Assembly (NCBI GenBank): GCA_049472395.1 | Contig: JBLIRR010000017.1 | Span: forward strand, 1 to 64,000 | Direction of reading: 5' to 3' | DNA: 64,000 nucleotides | Source of the DNA: JBLIRR01 sp049472395 | GTDB taxonomy: Bacteria; SZUA-182; DTGQ01; JBLIRR01 | In this document: positions 32,196 through 43,200 of the stretch, piece by piece | How positions within the stretch are numbered: position 1 is the first letter of the stretch | Layout of the letters: the number at the start of each line of letters is the position of its first letter | Made by a program: the position numbers and the translations under genes | Notes under the pieces: model-generated | What the model was told of the DNA's origin: nothing | What the model saw: only the letters and a program-made list of their open reading frames with translations | Databases searched by the model: none

Positions 32196-33401
32196 TTAAA
32201 CCAAACGTGCACTGACCTCATTGCAGAGATTCTGCCATACGGGAAGTCGCTCCTGTAATCCAATGCTTTTAAGGTAATAATCGGCAATTTCAACAGTCAG
32301 GCTGTCACATTCATGTGGCTCCATCTCATGTGCAAAAAGATTAGCTGCTTCCACGGCTGCAAGCGATGAAAAACCTTCGTGGAGGCAATCATCCGGATGA
32401 TGATGAAAGGCTAATATCTCAATAATAGAATCGGGCAGGCCCCATAAACCTAATAGATACGCACCAACCTCGGCATGACTTGTCCCGAGCATATCGTATT
32501 CTATTTGCCATAAGGGAGCGTTGTGTTTGGAAGCAAGTTCCACTACTTCGGCATATTTTGCTTTAAGCTTATCAGCCAGCAGAAGCTTTCCGCAATCATG
32601 CAAGAAGCCTGCGAGTCGCGCTTCATCAATTATATCAGTATTCTTCCCCTCTGTTTTGGCTATAAGGGATGCGAACGTCCCTGTTTTCATACTATGGGCT
32701 ATCACAGTGTCAATATTAAATCCTTTTAATTGCACTTCTTTAAATCGTGAGAACATATGTGTGATCAGCATAAGCGATTTTATAGTATCAAGTCCGAGCA
32801 AGACAACCGCATGTTGCGTTGAAGTGATTCTAGAACGAAGTCCGAAATATGCAGAATTTATCATTTGAAGTATTTTGGTAGTCATCCCCACATCTTTTGA
32901 TATTATTTCTCCCACGCGGGCCAGAGAAACTTCAGGGGAGTTAAGTTCATTCTGTATTTCCATATACACGCCAGGAAGAGTCGGAAGGCTATCAATACTT
33001 GAAACCAACTGTTTCAGCGACTGCTCTTCCATCAATTCACGCAATGTGAAAACGCGTGTCATTACTGCTTTTAGGCTTTTGGCATCAAAGGGTTTGGTGA
33101 GAAACTGGTGGGCAACTTCAATTGATTTAAGCAAGGCTTCTTGGTCAGACTGGCCAGAAAGGATGATACGCACAATTTGAGGATAAAGTTTTTTTACTTC
33201 TCTAAGGAACTGGGCACCATCCATAACAGGCATGCGAATATCACTTACTACAACATCGAATGAAGATTTCTCTAAGAGGCTGAGGGCCTCTTTCCCACTG
33301 TTTGCAAATTCCGTGTCCCATTCATTACGCATGGACCGTAGCATTCGGCGTAATCCTTGCAGAATATTTTCTTCATCATCAACAAAAAGAATACGCTTCA
33401 T
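32196..33401 (-). CDS. response regulator with HDOD output domain
   Basis: 401 residues. The receiver domain (about 1-120) has VDDEEN, Asp in VVVSDIRMPVMDG and Lys in FLTKPFD. The HDOD domain (about 140-335) has LPTLPGVYMEIQNELN and INSAYFGLRSRI, and unusually retains HD-like residues (LAGFLHDCGKLLL, HHHPDD). HDOD proteins work in signalling, often linked to c-di-GMP. Its start overlaps the 3' end of the HD-GYP gene by 23 bases, so the two are translationally coupled and probably share an upstream kinase. Confidence 0.9.
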   Translation of the reverse strand: MKRILFVDDEENILQGLRRMLRSMRNEWDTEFANSGKEALSLLEKSSFDVVVSDIRMPVMDGAQFLREVKKLYPQIVRIILSGQSDQEALLKSIEVAHQFLTKPFDAKSLKAVMTRVFTLRELMEEQSLKQLVSSIDSLPTLPGVYMEIQNELNSPEVSLARVGEIISKDVGMTTKILQMINSAYFGLRSRITSTQHAVVLLGLDTIKSLMLITHMFSRFKEVQLKGFNIDTVIAHSMKTGTFASLIAKTEGKNTDIIDEARLAGFLHDCGKLLLADKLKAKYAEVVELASKHNAPLWQIEYDMLGTSHAEVGAYLLGLWGLPDSIIEILAFHHHPDDCLHEGFSSLAAVEAANLFAHEMEPHECDSLTVEIADYYLKSIGLQERLPVWQNLCNEVSARLV

Positions 33402-34539
33402 CTTTTTCTAGCTCTTGGTCAAAGGATTCAGGATTCTCGGAGAAATGCTCAAGGATACTCTGGAATTCTTCAATAATCCTTTCAAAAGCTGCATATACCT
33501 TTGGATCAAAATGCCTCCCTGACTCTTCACGCATAATAGCGATTGTTTTATCTTGACTAAGGGCTTTTTTATATGGCCTTTTTGAACGGAGGGCATCATA
33601 TACATCTGCCAAGGCTAAAATACGGGCCTCAATAGGAATCTTCTCTCCTGATATGCCATTCGGATACCCATTGCCATCCCATCTTTCATGGTGGTTCAAT
33701 GCAATGATCGAAGCCATTTTTAAAATAGGATTCTCAACGCGCTCCTTCTTTAAAAAGGCAGTTCCCTCTTGCCATCCGAGGATAGCATGGACGGCCTTGG
33801 GATCGTGCAACAGAATCTCAGATCCTATAACGCAATGGCTTCGCATGACTGCGAGTTCTTCCTTGGTAAGCCTTGCTGGTTTCAGAAGAATACGATCGGG
33901 TATCCCTATTTTGCCCACATCATGCAAGGGTGCAGCAAGAAATACCATGTCTGTAAATTCAGGACTCATCCTTAGTTCCTGGGCCAGTGAACGGGAGTAA
34001 CACGCCACCCGAATTACATGGTTCCCCGTTTCTTCATCCCGGTATTCCGAAGCCTTGCCGAGACGCATAATAATCTCTAGTTGCGAAGCATCCAACTCTT
34101 TCGTTCGTTCAATGACTTTGCGATCAAGCTCTTCATTTTTTTTCTTGAGCATGTCTTGAAAGCCTTTAAGCCTCAAAATACTCCGAATGCGGGCAACAAG
34201 ATCCTCACGGTTAATTGGCTTGCTTAAAAGATCTGTCGCGCCAAGATCAAGAGCGCGCCGTTTAAGATTCGTATCAGCTTGACCGGTAAGGACAACAATA
34301 GGGATCTCTCTGGTTTTTTCAGATTCACGCAGTGCCTTCAGAAGCACTAAACCATCCTTCAAGGGCATATTGACATCAGTGATAATGCCATCGAAATCTA
34401 TTTCCTCGATCTTTGCCAATGCTTCATCAACGCCATATGCAAAAATCATGTCCCACTCATTACTCTCACCGTGAAGCACCCGGCGTAATCCATCGAGAAA
34501 ACTTGGTTCATCATCCACAAATAAAATTTTACTTTTCAT
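33379..34539 (-). CDS. response regulator with HD-GYP phosphodiesterase domain
   Basis: 386 residues. The receiver (about 1-118) has VDDEPS, Asp in GIITDVNMPLKDG and Lys in LLSKPIN. A short coiled coil follows, then an HD-GYP domain (about 155-360) with HDVGKIGIPD, and HHERWDGNGYP carrying the GYP signature. HD-GYP enzymes hydrolyse c-di-GMP to pGpG or GMP; all key metal ligands appear present, so it should be active. It starts 30 bases after the membrane kinase and overlaps the HDOD gene. Confidence 0.94.
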   Translation of the reverse strand: MKSKILFVDDEPSFLDGLRRVLHGESNEWDMIFAYGVDEALAKIEEIDFDGIITDVNMPLKDGLVLLKALRESEKTREIPIVVLTGQADTNLKRRALDLGATDLLSKPINREDLVARIRSILRLKGFQDMLKKKNEELDRKVIERTKELDASQLEIIMRLGKASEYRDEETGNHVIRVACYSRSLAQELRMSPEFTDMVFLAAPLHDVGKIGIPDRILLKPARLTKEELAVMRSHCVIGSEILLHDPKAVHAILGWQEGTAFLKKERVENPILKMASIIALNHHERWDGNGYPNGISGEKIPIEARILALADVYDALRSKRPYKKALSQDKTIAIMREESGRHFDPKVYAAFERIIEEFQSILEHFSENPESFDQELEKDEAYSFC

Positions 34540-34569
34540 TTGCGTCTTTCCACTATTTTCACCATATGC

Positions 34570-36483
34570 TCATCCTTTTCTTTTGGCTTCTCTCTGCAGC
34601 TTTTGTGGATCATAGGCTCTTTCTGTACCTTTTTCTTCTTCTTTCTTCACTTCTGTGTCCATATCATCATTAAGGGGCAAATTTATTATAAATGTTGTTT
34701 TATTATCGGAGCTGGTATCTAAAGTTATCGTCCCACCATGTTTTTCCATAATCACTGATCGCGCTATTGCCAGACCCTGCCCTGATCCTTTCCCAACTTC
34801 TTTGGTGGTGAAAAAAGGATCAAATATTAACGATTGAATTTGTGTGGGCACACCCTTGCCTGTATCGCTCACTTTGATGACGACAGAATCATTATCACGA
34901 TAGGTACTAATAGAGATTGTGCCTTTTCCCTGTGATCCGTCACCGACGACCTCCTCTATAGCATGAGCTGCATTGACAATTAAGTTCAAAATGACTTGGT
35001 TAAAATCTCCCGGAAAACAAGGAATTTCCGGTATACTTAAATCCAAATCAGTTTTCATCTCTGCAACATATTTCCATTCATTTCTCGCTACAGTGATTGT
35101 GCTTTCAATAGCACGATTAATATCAATAACGGTTTTCTCACTGGGACTTACATACGCAAACTCCTTCATAGCCTGAACAATCCTGCTAACCCTTGATAAT
35201 CCTTCTAATGCCTGTTCAATTGCCTGGGGTATCTCTTTGGACAAAAACTCAACATCAGTTTTTTTCCATGATTCTTCAATCTCCTCGATCAGTTGAGGAG
35301 ATACATCGCCCGACCTGCAATGTGAAAGCAATTCGTGAAATTTCTCAATAAGATCGAGGATATCCTTAAATACATCTTGTAAAAATGCGGTATTATCACC
35401 CACATACTGAGTAGGCGTGTTGATTTCATGAGCTATCCCAGCCGCCAATTGGCCAATAGATGCAAGTTTTTCTGAATGAAGCAGTTCCGCTTGGGCGGTC
35501 TTTAAACTCATTATTGTTTTCTCTAACTCATTTGTTTTTTCCTCATTGATATGTTGCAGGTTTTTCTCAATTATTTTCTTTTCAGCTTTAAATTTGGCCC
35601 TATCAGCCTCTAATTGTTGATAAGCAAGTTTTAATTCCTGTTGTGTCTTATACAGTTTATTTATGAATACCTTGAGCGCAAAACAAGCAATAAACAGAAT
35701 TAATGCGCTTACGATTCCTTGAATAAGTAATATCTGCCTATTGTCAGCAGATGCTTGTCTCTTGTTTAATCCAAGCAACAAATAGGTATCTTTAGTGTTA
35801 AGTCCGGGTATTGGCATTTTTAAAGCAAAGATAACTTTATCGGATAATCGAATACGCCCAAATTTAAAAATTTTATTCGTCTCTTTCACAAAAGGTTTCA
35901 AAAATGACGCATCAGTACTCTCGGATTGAATACTGCCGCACGTGACTAAAAGCGTATTGTGAAACGCCTTATTCAATGTGAAAACCTTTGTGATAATCAA
36001 CTCTGCTCTTCCACCATTCCCTCTTTGAACCGATGCCATAGCAACGAGCAATAAATAACTATCATGCTCAGGATCACAATAAAAAAACACTCTAGCCTGC
36101 CCTTTTTCTATGGATTGATCATAGCTGAGAGAGGCCGGACATCGTCCGGCATAATCAATGATTGTTCCATCAGGCCAAATGAGAGAAATGCTTTCAAAAT
36201 CTCTGTACCGCATAAGAAGTGGATTCAATTTAAAAGATTTAATAATTGTATTATCCAAGGCAAGAAGGAGCGCATACTCTTTCATTGCGTCTATCTCCTG
36301 AACAAGCAGATTACTGTTTATGCTTTGAAGTTGCTGAAGTCTCATCTCGGTTGAGACAATAATTCGCCGTGAAATAAATTGCTGAGAAAGGAGAAAACCG
36401 AATATGACAAGAAAGATGAACAGAAAAAGAATAACTTTTGTATTTCTAAAGAAAAACTTTTTGATTGTATATTTTAATCTCAT
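34570..36483 (-). CDS. membrane sensor histidine kinase
   Basis: 637 residues. TM1 lies at about 17-38; an extracytoplasmic domain of about 210 residues follows (SISLIWPDGTIIDYAG suggests a CACHE- or PAS-like fold), then TM2 at about 253-275. A coiled coil (280-340) leads to the HisKA domain with His352 in GQLAAGIAHEINTP, and an ATPase with NLIVNAAHAIEE, DTGKGVP and GSGQGLAIA. The C-terminal tail is charged. It is first in the leftward cluster and is the likely phosphodonor for the two following regulators. Confidence 0.93.
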   Translation of the reverse strand: MRLKYTIKKFFFRNTKVILFLFIFLVIFGFLLSQQFISRRIIVSTEMRLQQLQSINSNLLVQEIDAMKEYALLLALDNTIIKSFKLNPLLMRYRDFESISLIWPDGTIIDYAGRCPASLSYDQSIEKGQARVFFYCDPEHDSYLLLVAMASVQRGNGGRAELIITKVFTLNKAFHNTLLVTCGSIQSESTDASFLKPFVKETNKIFKFGRIRLSDKVIFALKMPIPGLNTKDTYLLLGLNKRQASADNRQILLIQGIVSALILFIACFALKVFINKLYKTQQELKLAYQQLEADRAKFKAEKKIIEKNLQHINEEKTNELEKTIMSLKTAQAELLHSEKLASIGQLAAGIAHEINTPTQYVGDNTAFLQDVFKDILDLIEKFHELLSHCRSGDVSPQLIEEIEESWKKTDVEFLSKEIPQAIEQALEGLSRVSRIVQAMKEFAYVSPSEKTVIDINRAIESTITVARNEWKYVAEMKTDLDLSIPEIPCFPGDFNQVILNLIVNAAHAIEEVVGDGSQGKGTISISTYRDNDSVVIKVSDTGKGVPTQIQSLIFDPFFTTKEVGKGSGQGLAIARSVIMEKHGGTITLDTSSDNKTTFIINLPLNDDMDTEVKKEEEKGTERAYDPQKLQREAKRKG

Positions 36484-36707
36484 TCTTTATCTGACTTCTT
36501 CCTTAGTCCAATAATATTAGTCAAATCAATGCAGAAATTTTGCACGCTTTATGGAACTGCTCTAGTCACTATATCGGATCAATGAGTATTTCTTTTTGAA
36601 AAAATTTTTTCTGTATATTTTTTAAAAAAGATGCGGTAATCACCATTATTGCGAGGAAAATATGCCGACAAGTAATTACTATTTTAGAAAAACAAAGTCT
36701 TTCGATA

Positions 36708-38657
36708 ATGACTATGAATAAAGATAAAATTTATCATATACTGCTCACTCATGACGGCAGTTCTCAGCAATTGGATAGGATATGTGAAACCCTTAAAGAA
36801 AAGAATATAAAGCTTACGCGAGTACCATCTATAGAGGATAGCTGCTCAATAATAAAGAATGGGCCTCGGATAGATTTACTCATTATCTGCTTTGAATCGA
36901 AGAGCACTGATCGATGGCGATTCATACGCATACTCAGATCACCGGAACTTTGTCCTGCTCATACGTTTCCCCTTGTGATAGTGTCGGATTCACTGCACAA
37001 TATACCGAGAGCTCTCCCTGAACTGCGAGCAGATGCCCATTTCGATAAACACTTTGAGGAATCCACGCTTAAATCGACAGTAAAAAGACTCCTCGTAGGC
37101 AAAGATCTTCTCACAGGACCAACAATTTTGGTTATTGAGAATGACACAGAGGAACGGGGAAACATAGCCCGAACATTAAAAAAAAGTGGCTTCAGGGTAT
37201 TTGAAGCACACACAGGTGAAGATGCTTTGAATATTTTTCATAAACATAAGCCAGCTTTCATACTCTGCAGTGATCGCATCTCCGATACCTCAGTAGTCTC
37301 CCTTATTCAAATCTTTAAAACCTCTCCTCATTCTTCAAAAATTATCATACTCTCCAAAAATCCTTCGGCACAGGTGCTTTTAGATGGCGCAGATGCGTAT
37401 ATTAAGGCACCCTATTCAATTGAATCTCTCCTCAATTTAGTAGATACAGTGACGATGGAACATACACTCGCTACAATGAGCAACGAAGTTATAAAATTAA
37501 AAGAGGAATTCGATCAACAAAACAGATATATTAAAGAGTTGAGGGTGAAGCTGAAAAAGACGCAAGATCAGTTTACCACTGCCCAGAAATTAGAAACAGT
37601 TTCTGCTGTCACTGAAGGGGCAGTGCATAATTTCTGCAACCTCTTGACAAGTATTAATGGACTTGTGTCTATTATGCAAATAAAACGCTCGCCGGATGAT
37701 CAGGATTACGCTTATCTGGAATTAATCCATGACGCAAGCATGAGAGCTGATGAGCTTCTTCGGCAGTTGCTCTCCATGTCATACAATCAGAATATCGAGA
37801 AAAGACCTCTCTGTCTGAATATCTACATTAAAAATATTGTAAATATTATGGAGAAATGTATTGATCAACCGATTGAATTCTGTTTGGATCTTCAAAAGGA
37901 TCTTGCATCAATACTTGCAGATCCCGGACAGATTGAGCAAGTCATTATGAATCTCTGCATAAATTCCTGTCATGCGATTGCCCATGAGGGACGAATTTTT
38001 ATCAAGACTGCCCAAAAAGGGAAAAATGTGTGTATGACTATTAGTGATAACGGCCATGGAATGGACGATGCTACGATGACTCATATCTTTGAACCATACT
38101 TCACTACGAAAGAGAAGGGAAAAGGCACTGGCCTCGGATTATCCTCTGTGGCAAATATTATAGAGGATCACCAGGGACACATTGAGGTCTCAAGCACATT
38201 GGGAAAAGGAACACGTTTTAAAATTTATTTCCCCATTTGCAGATGCGCGGCAGAGGAGGATAAAAATACCACCCTCCCTCTCAAAAAAGGCTCCGGGACC
38301 ATTCTTGTTATTGATGATGAAGAACTGCTTCGTGATACATTAAAGGATCTCTTGACCCATATAGGCTATCACGTATTAGTTGCGGAGGATGGCTCACGGG
38401 GTCTTACTGTTTTCATGGAACATGCGGATGATATTGACCTTGTGATCATTGATATGAATATGCCAGTAATGAATGGATTTGATGCGTGCTGTGAAATAAA
38501 AAAGATCAATCCTCTCATCAAAATTCTCCTTACAACAGGTCATAATTTGGCCAAAAACAAGCACATGCTTCTAAATGAAGGGATACATGGGTTTCTCCAA
38601 AAGCCGTTCACCGTTGGTGATTTGTCCAAGGAGATAGAGCGAATAATCTCTCCCTAA
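36708..38657 (+). CDS. hybrid histidine kinase with two degenerate receivers and variant H-box
   Basis: 649 residues, divergent from the leftward cluster. Two N-terminal receiver-like domains (about 5-130 and 142-260) lack a clear phosphoacceptor: the first has LLIICFES, the second AFILCSDRIS. After a coiled coil, the H-box reads EGAVHNFCNLLTSI (His307), with Asn in place of the usual Asp. The ATPase domain is standard (NLCINSCHAIAH, DNGHGMDD, GTGLGLSSV). The C-terminal receiver is canonical (DDEELL, VIIDMNMPVMNG, KPF). Kinase activity is plausible since His is kept. No transmembrane segment. Confidence 0.88.
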   Translation: MTMNKDKIYHILLTHDGSSQQLDRICETLKEKNIKLTRVPSIEDSCSIIKNGPRIDLLIICFESKSTDRWRFIRILRSPELCPAHTFPLVIVSDSLHNIPRALPELRADAHFDKHFEESTLKSTVKRLLVGKDLLTGPTILVIENDTEERGNIARTLKKSGFRVFEAHTGEDALNIFHKHKPAFILCSDRISDTSVVSLIQIFKTSPHSSKIIILSKNPSAQVLLDGADAYIKAPYSIESLLNLVDTVTMEHTLATMSNEVIKLKEEFDQQNRYIKELRVKLKKTQDQFTTAQKLETVSAVTEGAVHNFCNLLTSINGLVSIMQIKRSPDDQDYAYLELIHDASMRADELLRQLLSMSYNQNIEKRPLCLNIYIKNIVNIMEKCIDQPIEFCLDLQKDLASILADPGQIEQVIMNLCINSCHAIAHEGRIFIKTAQKGKNVCMTISDNGHGMDDATMTHIFEPYFTTKEKGKGTGLGLSSVANIIEDHQGHIEVSSTLGKGTRFKIYFPICRCAAEEDKNTTLPLKKGSGTILVIDDEELLRDTLKDLLTHIGYHVLVAEDGSRGLTVFMEHADDIDLVIIDMNMPVMNGFDACCEIKKINPLIKILLTTGHNLAKNKHMLLNEGIHGFLQKPFTVGDLSKEIERIISP

Positions 38658-38745
38658 GAAGCAATTCTGATTTTGGGCGAATAACATTGCAAAATATTTT
38701 TCTCAGGTATAAAATCATTATTTAGGGAATTAATAAGGGGGATAA

Positions 38746-40290
38746 GTGACGATATCCGAGTGGGTAAATAAATATAGCGCTCTGCAATGTAAAGCATTTT
38801 GGATGCTCCTCTTTTACATTATCATATTATTCGCCTATTTTTCAATTTTACCTCAAATATGTAAGGGCCAATTATCCGAAGAAGATAGTATATACAAAGT
38901 TGCACTTGGATCGTATAGAGATGGTTTTTTAGATATGGCGATAGAACAATTTCAAGCATTTATTAGACTTTACCCAGAAAGTACCAAGACCCCTTATGCC
39001 TTGTTCCGTTTGGGAGATTGCTTTATCCAAAAAAAGAATTACGAGGAAGCAGAGGGTTATTACAGTAAAAATGTACAGTTACCTCCGCACCATGTCCTTT
39101 ACAAACCCTCTCTTTATAGGCTCGCGGAATGTTTTTTGTTTCAGAAGAAGTTTTCATCTGCGATCCTCTATTTTGAGAAGTTTATGGCCAGCTATCCTCA
39201 CGATGAATTATCCGGCGATGCTCTTTTTCACCTGGCAGAATCATTGTACCAGGTAAAAGAGTATCAAAAGGCATTAGACAATTATGAAACATTGCTCCAA
39301 CACTATAAGAATCATCATAAGAGTGCTGATTCCATATATGGTGCAGGATGGTGTTTGATAAAGCTTAAAAATTATCCAAAAGCAATTGTATACTTTGAGG
39401 ACTTGATAAAACGATACCCTGACTCTTCGCTCACAACTAACGCATATAAAAAGATAGCCGATATATATTATCAACTGGAGAATTATCAAGATGCAGAGAA
39501 ATATTACACCCGTTACCTCGCTACTCACCCTAAAGATCTGAATGCTATGGGGCATGCGATTCTCAATCAAGGAATTACCCTCTCCTTTCTCAATCGCCAT
39601 AAAGATGCGATTACCCTCTATGATACATTCCTTAAGAATTATAAAGAACATGCACTCAGCGCTGACATATTTTTTCAGCGCGCTCTCTACCTTTATAAAA
39701 CTGAGCAACTGTATAAGGCGCAAGAGGCATTCTCTGAAATTAAGACCACCTATAAAAAAAATAAACTTCTTGAGGAGAAAAAAATTGCCGCTTCCCTCTA
39801 TTATCTTGGTCTTATCGAAGAAAAGATCGGTGAGCCTGAGCGGGCACTCGCTGAGTATACGCTCTTAATCAAAGAGTATCCGCTTCTTCAAGAAAGATTT
39901 ATCTATGATGCCCTTCTCAGATTGGGGTCCTTCTCATATAATGACAATAATTTCAGCACAGCTGCCGAATTTTATCAAAAGGCATCAAAGAGTGAAGATA
40001 GCTCTATTGCTGCTGAAGCAACTTATTATCTTGCAGATTGTTTCCTTGCTCAGCAGCAAAAGGAGACAGGAATTGCGTTGTTGGAAAAATTTCATGATTT
40101 GTTTCCGAATGAACATGCATGGGGTCAAATGGCCTCATTTCGTCTCGGTAATATTTATGAAGAAAATAAGCAGTGGGCTTTGGCTCTTAAGGAATATAAA
40201 AAGGCCTCCCAGGAAACAGCATATAAAGGACTTTCAGAATTATCGGATAAAGCCCTGCTAAGAATAGAGAGTAAGATAACCCATGAATAA
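38746..40290 (+). CDS. membrane-anchored tetratricopeptide-repeat protein
   Basis: 514 residues from a GTG with AAGGGGG 5 bases upstream. One hydrophobic segment at about 19-40 is a signal anchor or signal peptide. From about residue 50 to the end it is built of TPR units of 34-38 residues (recurring A-x-x-x-F-x-x-L/I-x-x-Y-P). The pattern resembles periplasmic outer-membrane assembly or gliding TPR proteins. Its last 8 bases overlap the start of the following TPR gene. No enzymatic domain. Confidence 0.85.
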   Translation: MTISEWVNKYSALQCKAFWMLLFYIIILFAYFSILPQICKGQLSEEDSIYKVALGSYRDGFLDMAIEQFQAFIRLYPESTKTPYALFRLGDCFIQKKNYEEAEGYYSKNVQLPPHHVLYKPSLYRLAECFLFQKKFSSAILYFEKFMASYPHDELSGDALFHLAESLYQVKEYQKALDNYETLLQHYKNHHKSADSIYGAGWCLIKLKNYPKAIVYFEDLIKRYPDSSLTTNAYKKIADIYYQLENYQDAEKYYTRYLATHPKDLNAMGHAILNQGITLSFLNRHKDAITLYDTFLKNYKEHALSADIFFQRALYLYKTEQLYKAQEAFSEIKTTYKKNKLLEEKKIAASLYYLGLIEEKIGEPERALAEYTLLIKEYPLLQERFIYDALLRLGSFSYNDNNFSTAAEFYQKASKSEDSSIAAEATYYLADCFLAQQQKETGIALLEKFHDLFPNEHAWGQMASFRLGNIYEENKQWALALKEYKKASQETAYKGLSELSDKALLRIESKITHE

Positions 40291-43200
40291 AAAAATTTTT
40301 TTAACGCTATGCCTACTATTTGTGTGTACCTTATATATTTCTTTATATTTCCTGCCAGGAAGCAGCGCAGCAAAAGAGGAAATTCTTCACCTCCCCGCTG
40401 TCATCGTGACCGGTCGCTACAAATTAAAATTAAAAGAAGAAGAAAAACAGATACTCCCTCCAAAGCACTTATCAACTATTAAAGAAATCCCAATTGAAGG
40501 GGAGAGGGATTCTGTGGAGCTTCTATCCTCGAGTGACACGAAAATGATTGCACAGGAAAAGCCCAGATCATGCTGTATTTTTGGCTCTCCTATAGAAAAG
40601 CTTATCCCGAAAACTATTCTAGGCGAAAAGGGATATTATGATCTTGGGCTCTATAAATACCAAAAGGAAAAATACGAAGAAGCAATGGCTATTTTTGTAT
40701 ATCTAGTCAATACTTATCCTGAAAGTCCTTATGTGGGTATGGCATATTATTGGGCAGGGGAGTGTGCGCTGCAGCAAAAAGACAATGGCTTAGCTATTGA
40801 TTTCTATCAGCAGGTGGTCTCTGTTTCTCCCCGATCCAAATTTGGTGATTATGCCTTGTATTCTCTCGGATGGATATATATGAATAATGGAGATAACGAA
40901 AAAGCTATTCATTATCTTAAGATATTGCTTGCCATCTTTAAGTATAGTCCTTTAAGAGAAAAAGCCAGATATCTTTTAACTGAGGCCCGCTATCGTCAGG
41001 GCAGATTTAAAGAAGCAGCCTCTGAATATTCATTATATTTAGATGAATTTCCAAATGGCCCGCACGCTGAGGAAGCCTTATTCTGGCAGGCAGAATCTTT
41101 ATCACGCGCCGGATTATATCAAGAAGCTGAAAATGCATATTTATCATTCTGGGGAAAGTATAGCTCTCATACATTAATGGATCATGTACTCTATGGTCTT
41201 TCCTGGATCAGGCATAAGGTCGGGGCTTATAAGGATGCGCTAGAACCGCTTGAACTTATAGAAGCCAATTATCCACACAGTGAGTTACTTCCCTCCGCGC
41301 TCTATTGGAAGGCAAAGATATATTTCGCCATGGGAGATTATTCTCGCGCTGAAAAGCTCTTTGGAGCCTTTATTGATAAATATAAGAATAATCCATTAGC
41401 TGAAAAAGCATATTTTAGCATGGGAAGAAGTGCCTTTCAACGCGGGGACTATAATAGAGGGGTAACTATTCTTATTGATATGAGAACGCTTTTCCCAATG
41501 GGCACCATGGCAGATGTGGCGGAACTACTCATTGGTGAAGGACTTTACGCGCAGGGCAAATATAGAGAATCTCTTTATCATTATGGTCTGGTAGCCAACT
41601 CTCTCAATCATAGTACCTTTATCCCTTACGCACTTTTTAAAATTGGTTGCACGCACTATCAGCTTGCTCATTATAAAGAAGCAATAGAAAAATTCCATTC
41701 TCTCATTATTCTTTATCCGGATAGTGAACTGGTTAATCACGCATATCATTGGCTGGGAGAGTCAAATTTAAAGATCGGGGCGTATGAAGAAGCCATAGCA
41801 CACTATGAGAAAGTACTTCAATCCCCCGACAATGAGAGAGTTGAGCTAGCTCAATTTGGTATTGCGTGGTGTTATTATAGCATGGAGTCATGGAAGGAGG
41901 CTGCTAATATTTTCAAGCAGCTTATAAAAGCTAGCAAAAATATCAAAACAAAACAAGAAGCGATGTTTCGTTTTACTGAATGTCTCTATAATATGGGGAA
42001 GTACAAAGATGCGCAGGAACAATTAAATAAAATTTTACTTGAGTATCCCTCTACCACCTATAAAGATAAAATACTTTATCAACAGGGACTTATTAATTTC
42101 AGATTAAAGAAGTATGAGTTCTCCATTACTAATTTTCACGATCTCATTATAAAATTCCCTACCAGTGACCTGGCTGATGAGGCCAATTTCCAACTAGGCT
42201 GGATATATTTTATGGATGGCCATTACGAAAAAGCGATTAAGATTTTTCAATTGCAGGAGAAAAATTGGCCTACGAGTCCTTATATCCCCCAATCTGCTCT
42301 CAAGATTGGAGATTGTCTTTACAACATGGGGGATTATAGAGAAGCAATAGAACGATACAGTAACCTCATTAAGCGCTTTCCAAATCAAGAAAATCCTGTC
42401 AAGCAAGCACAGTATAGAATTATTCAAAGCCTTGACAGACTGCAAGAAAAAACAACATATATTGAAGCATCAGAACGGTTTGTCAAACAATATCCTAAAG
42501 ACCCTATCTCAGAGACAATTCTTTTTCAGCTTGGAGGTGCTTATCTTGCCCAAGGAGATAAAGATAACGCCCTTTCTGTATACCAGAGGGTCTTAAAAGA
42601 TTTTGCCAACGGAACATGGGCTGAGGAAGCCTTAAAAAAGATTGCTCAAATTTATAAGGATGAAGGGAAGCCAAAGGTCGCTCTTATGAAATTAAAAGCA
42701 TTGCTCTATCAATTTCCTGAAACAAAATTAAGATCAGAGATATACCTGAAAATGGCCCAACTTTATCTGGAATTGGAGGATAATGAGTCTGCTTTAGAAT
42801 ACCTTAATAAAATTATCAAAGGATCAGCCGGAAAGCCCCTTGCCTCTGAAGCACTTCTTGTGATGGGCCAGGCATATCATGATCGTGGTGAACTGACAAA
42901 GGCAAAAAAGACCTTCGAGAAAATCACAAAAAACTCAAAGGAGAACTATTTTAAATATAAAGCGCACTATCACCTCGGCCAAATTTATTCAGAGCAGGGC
43001 GAGTATGACAAAGCAGTTAAGGCTTTTGAAGAGGCATCTGCATCCACAGATGCAAATTTAAAGATAGACTCCATCCATGGAATTGCCGATGCATATATTA
43101 ATCTGCGATCTTTTGATAAGGCAATTCTAGAATTAATGAAGATAGTATATCTCTTTCCACAGGATGAAAAATGGCGGGCAAAAGCGTACTATAGAATTGG

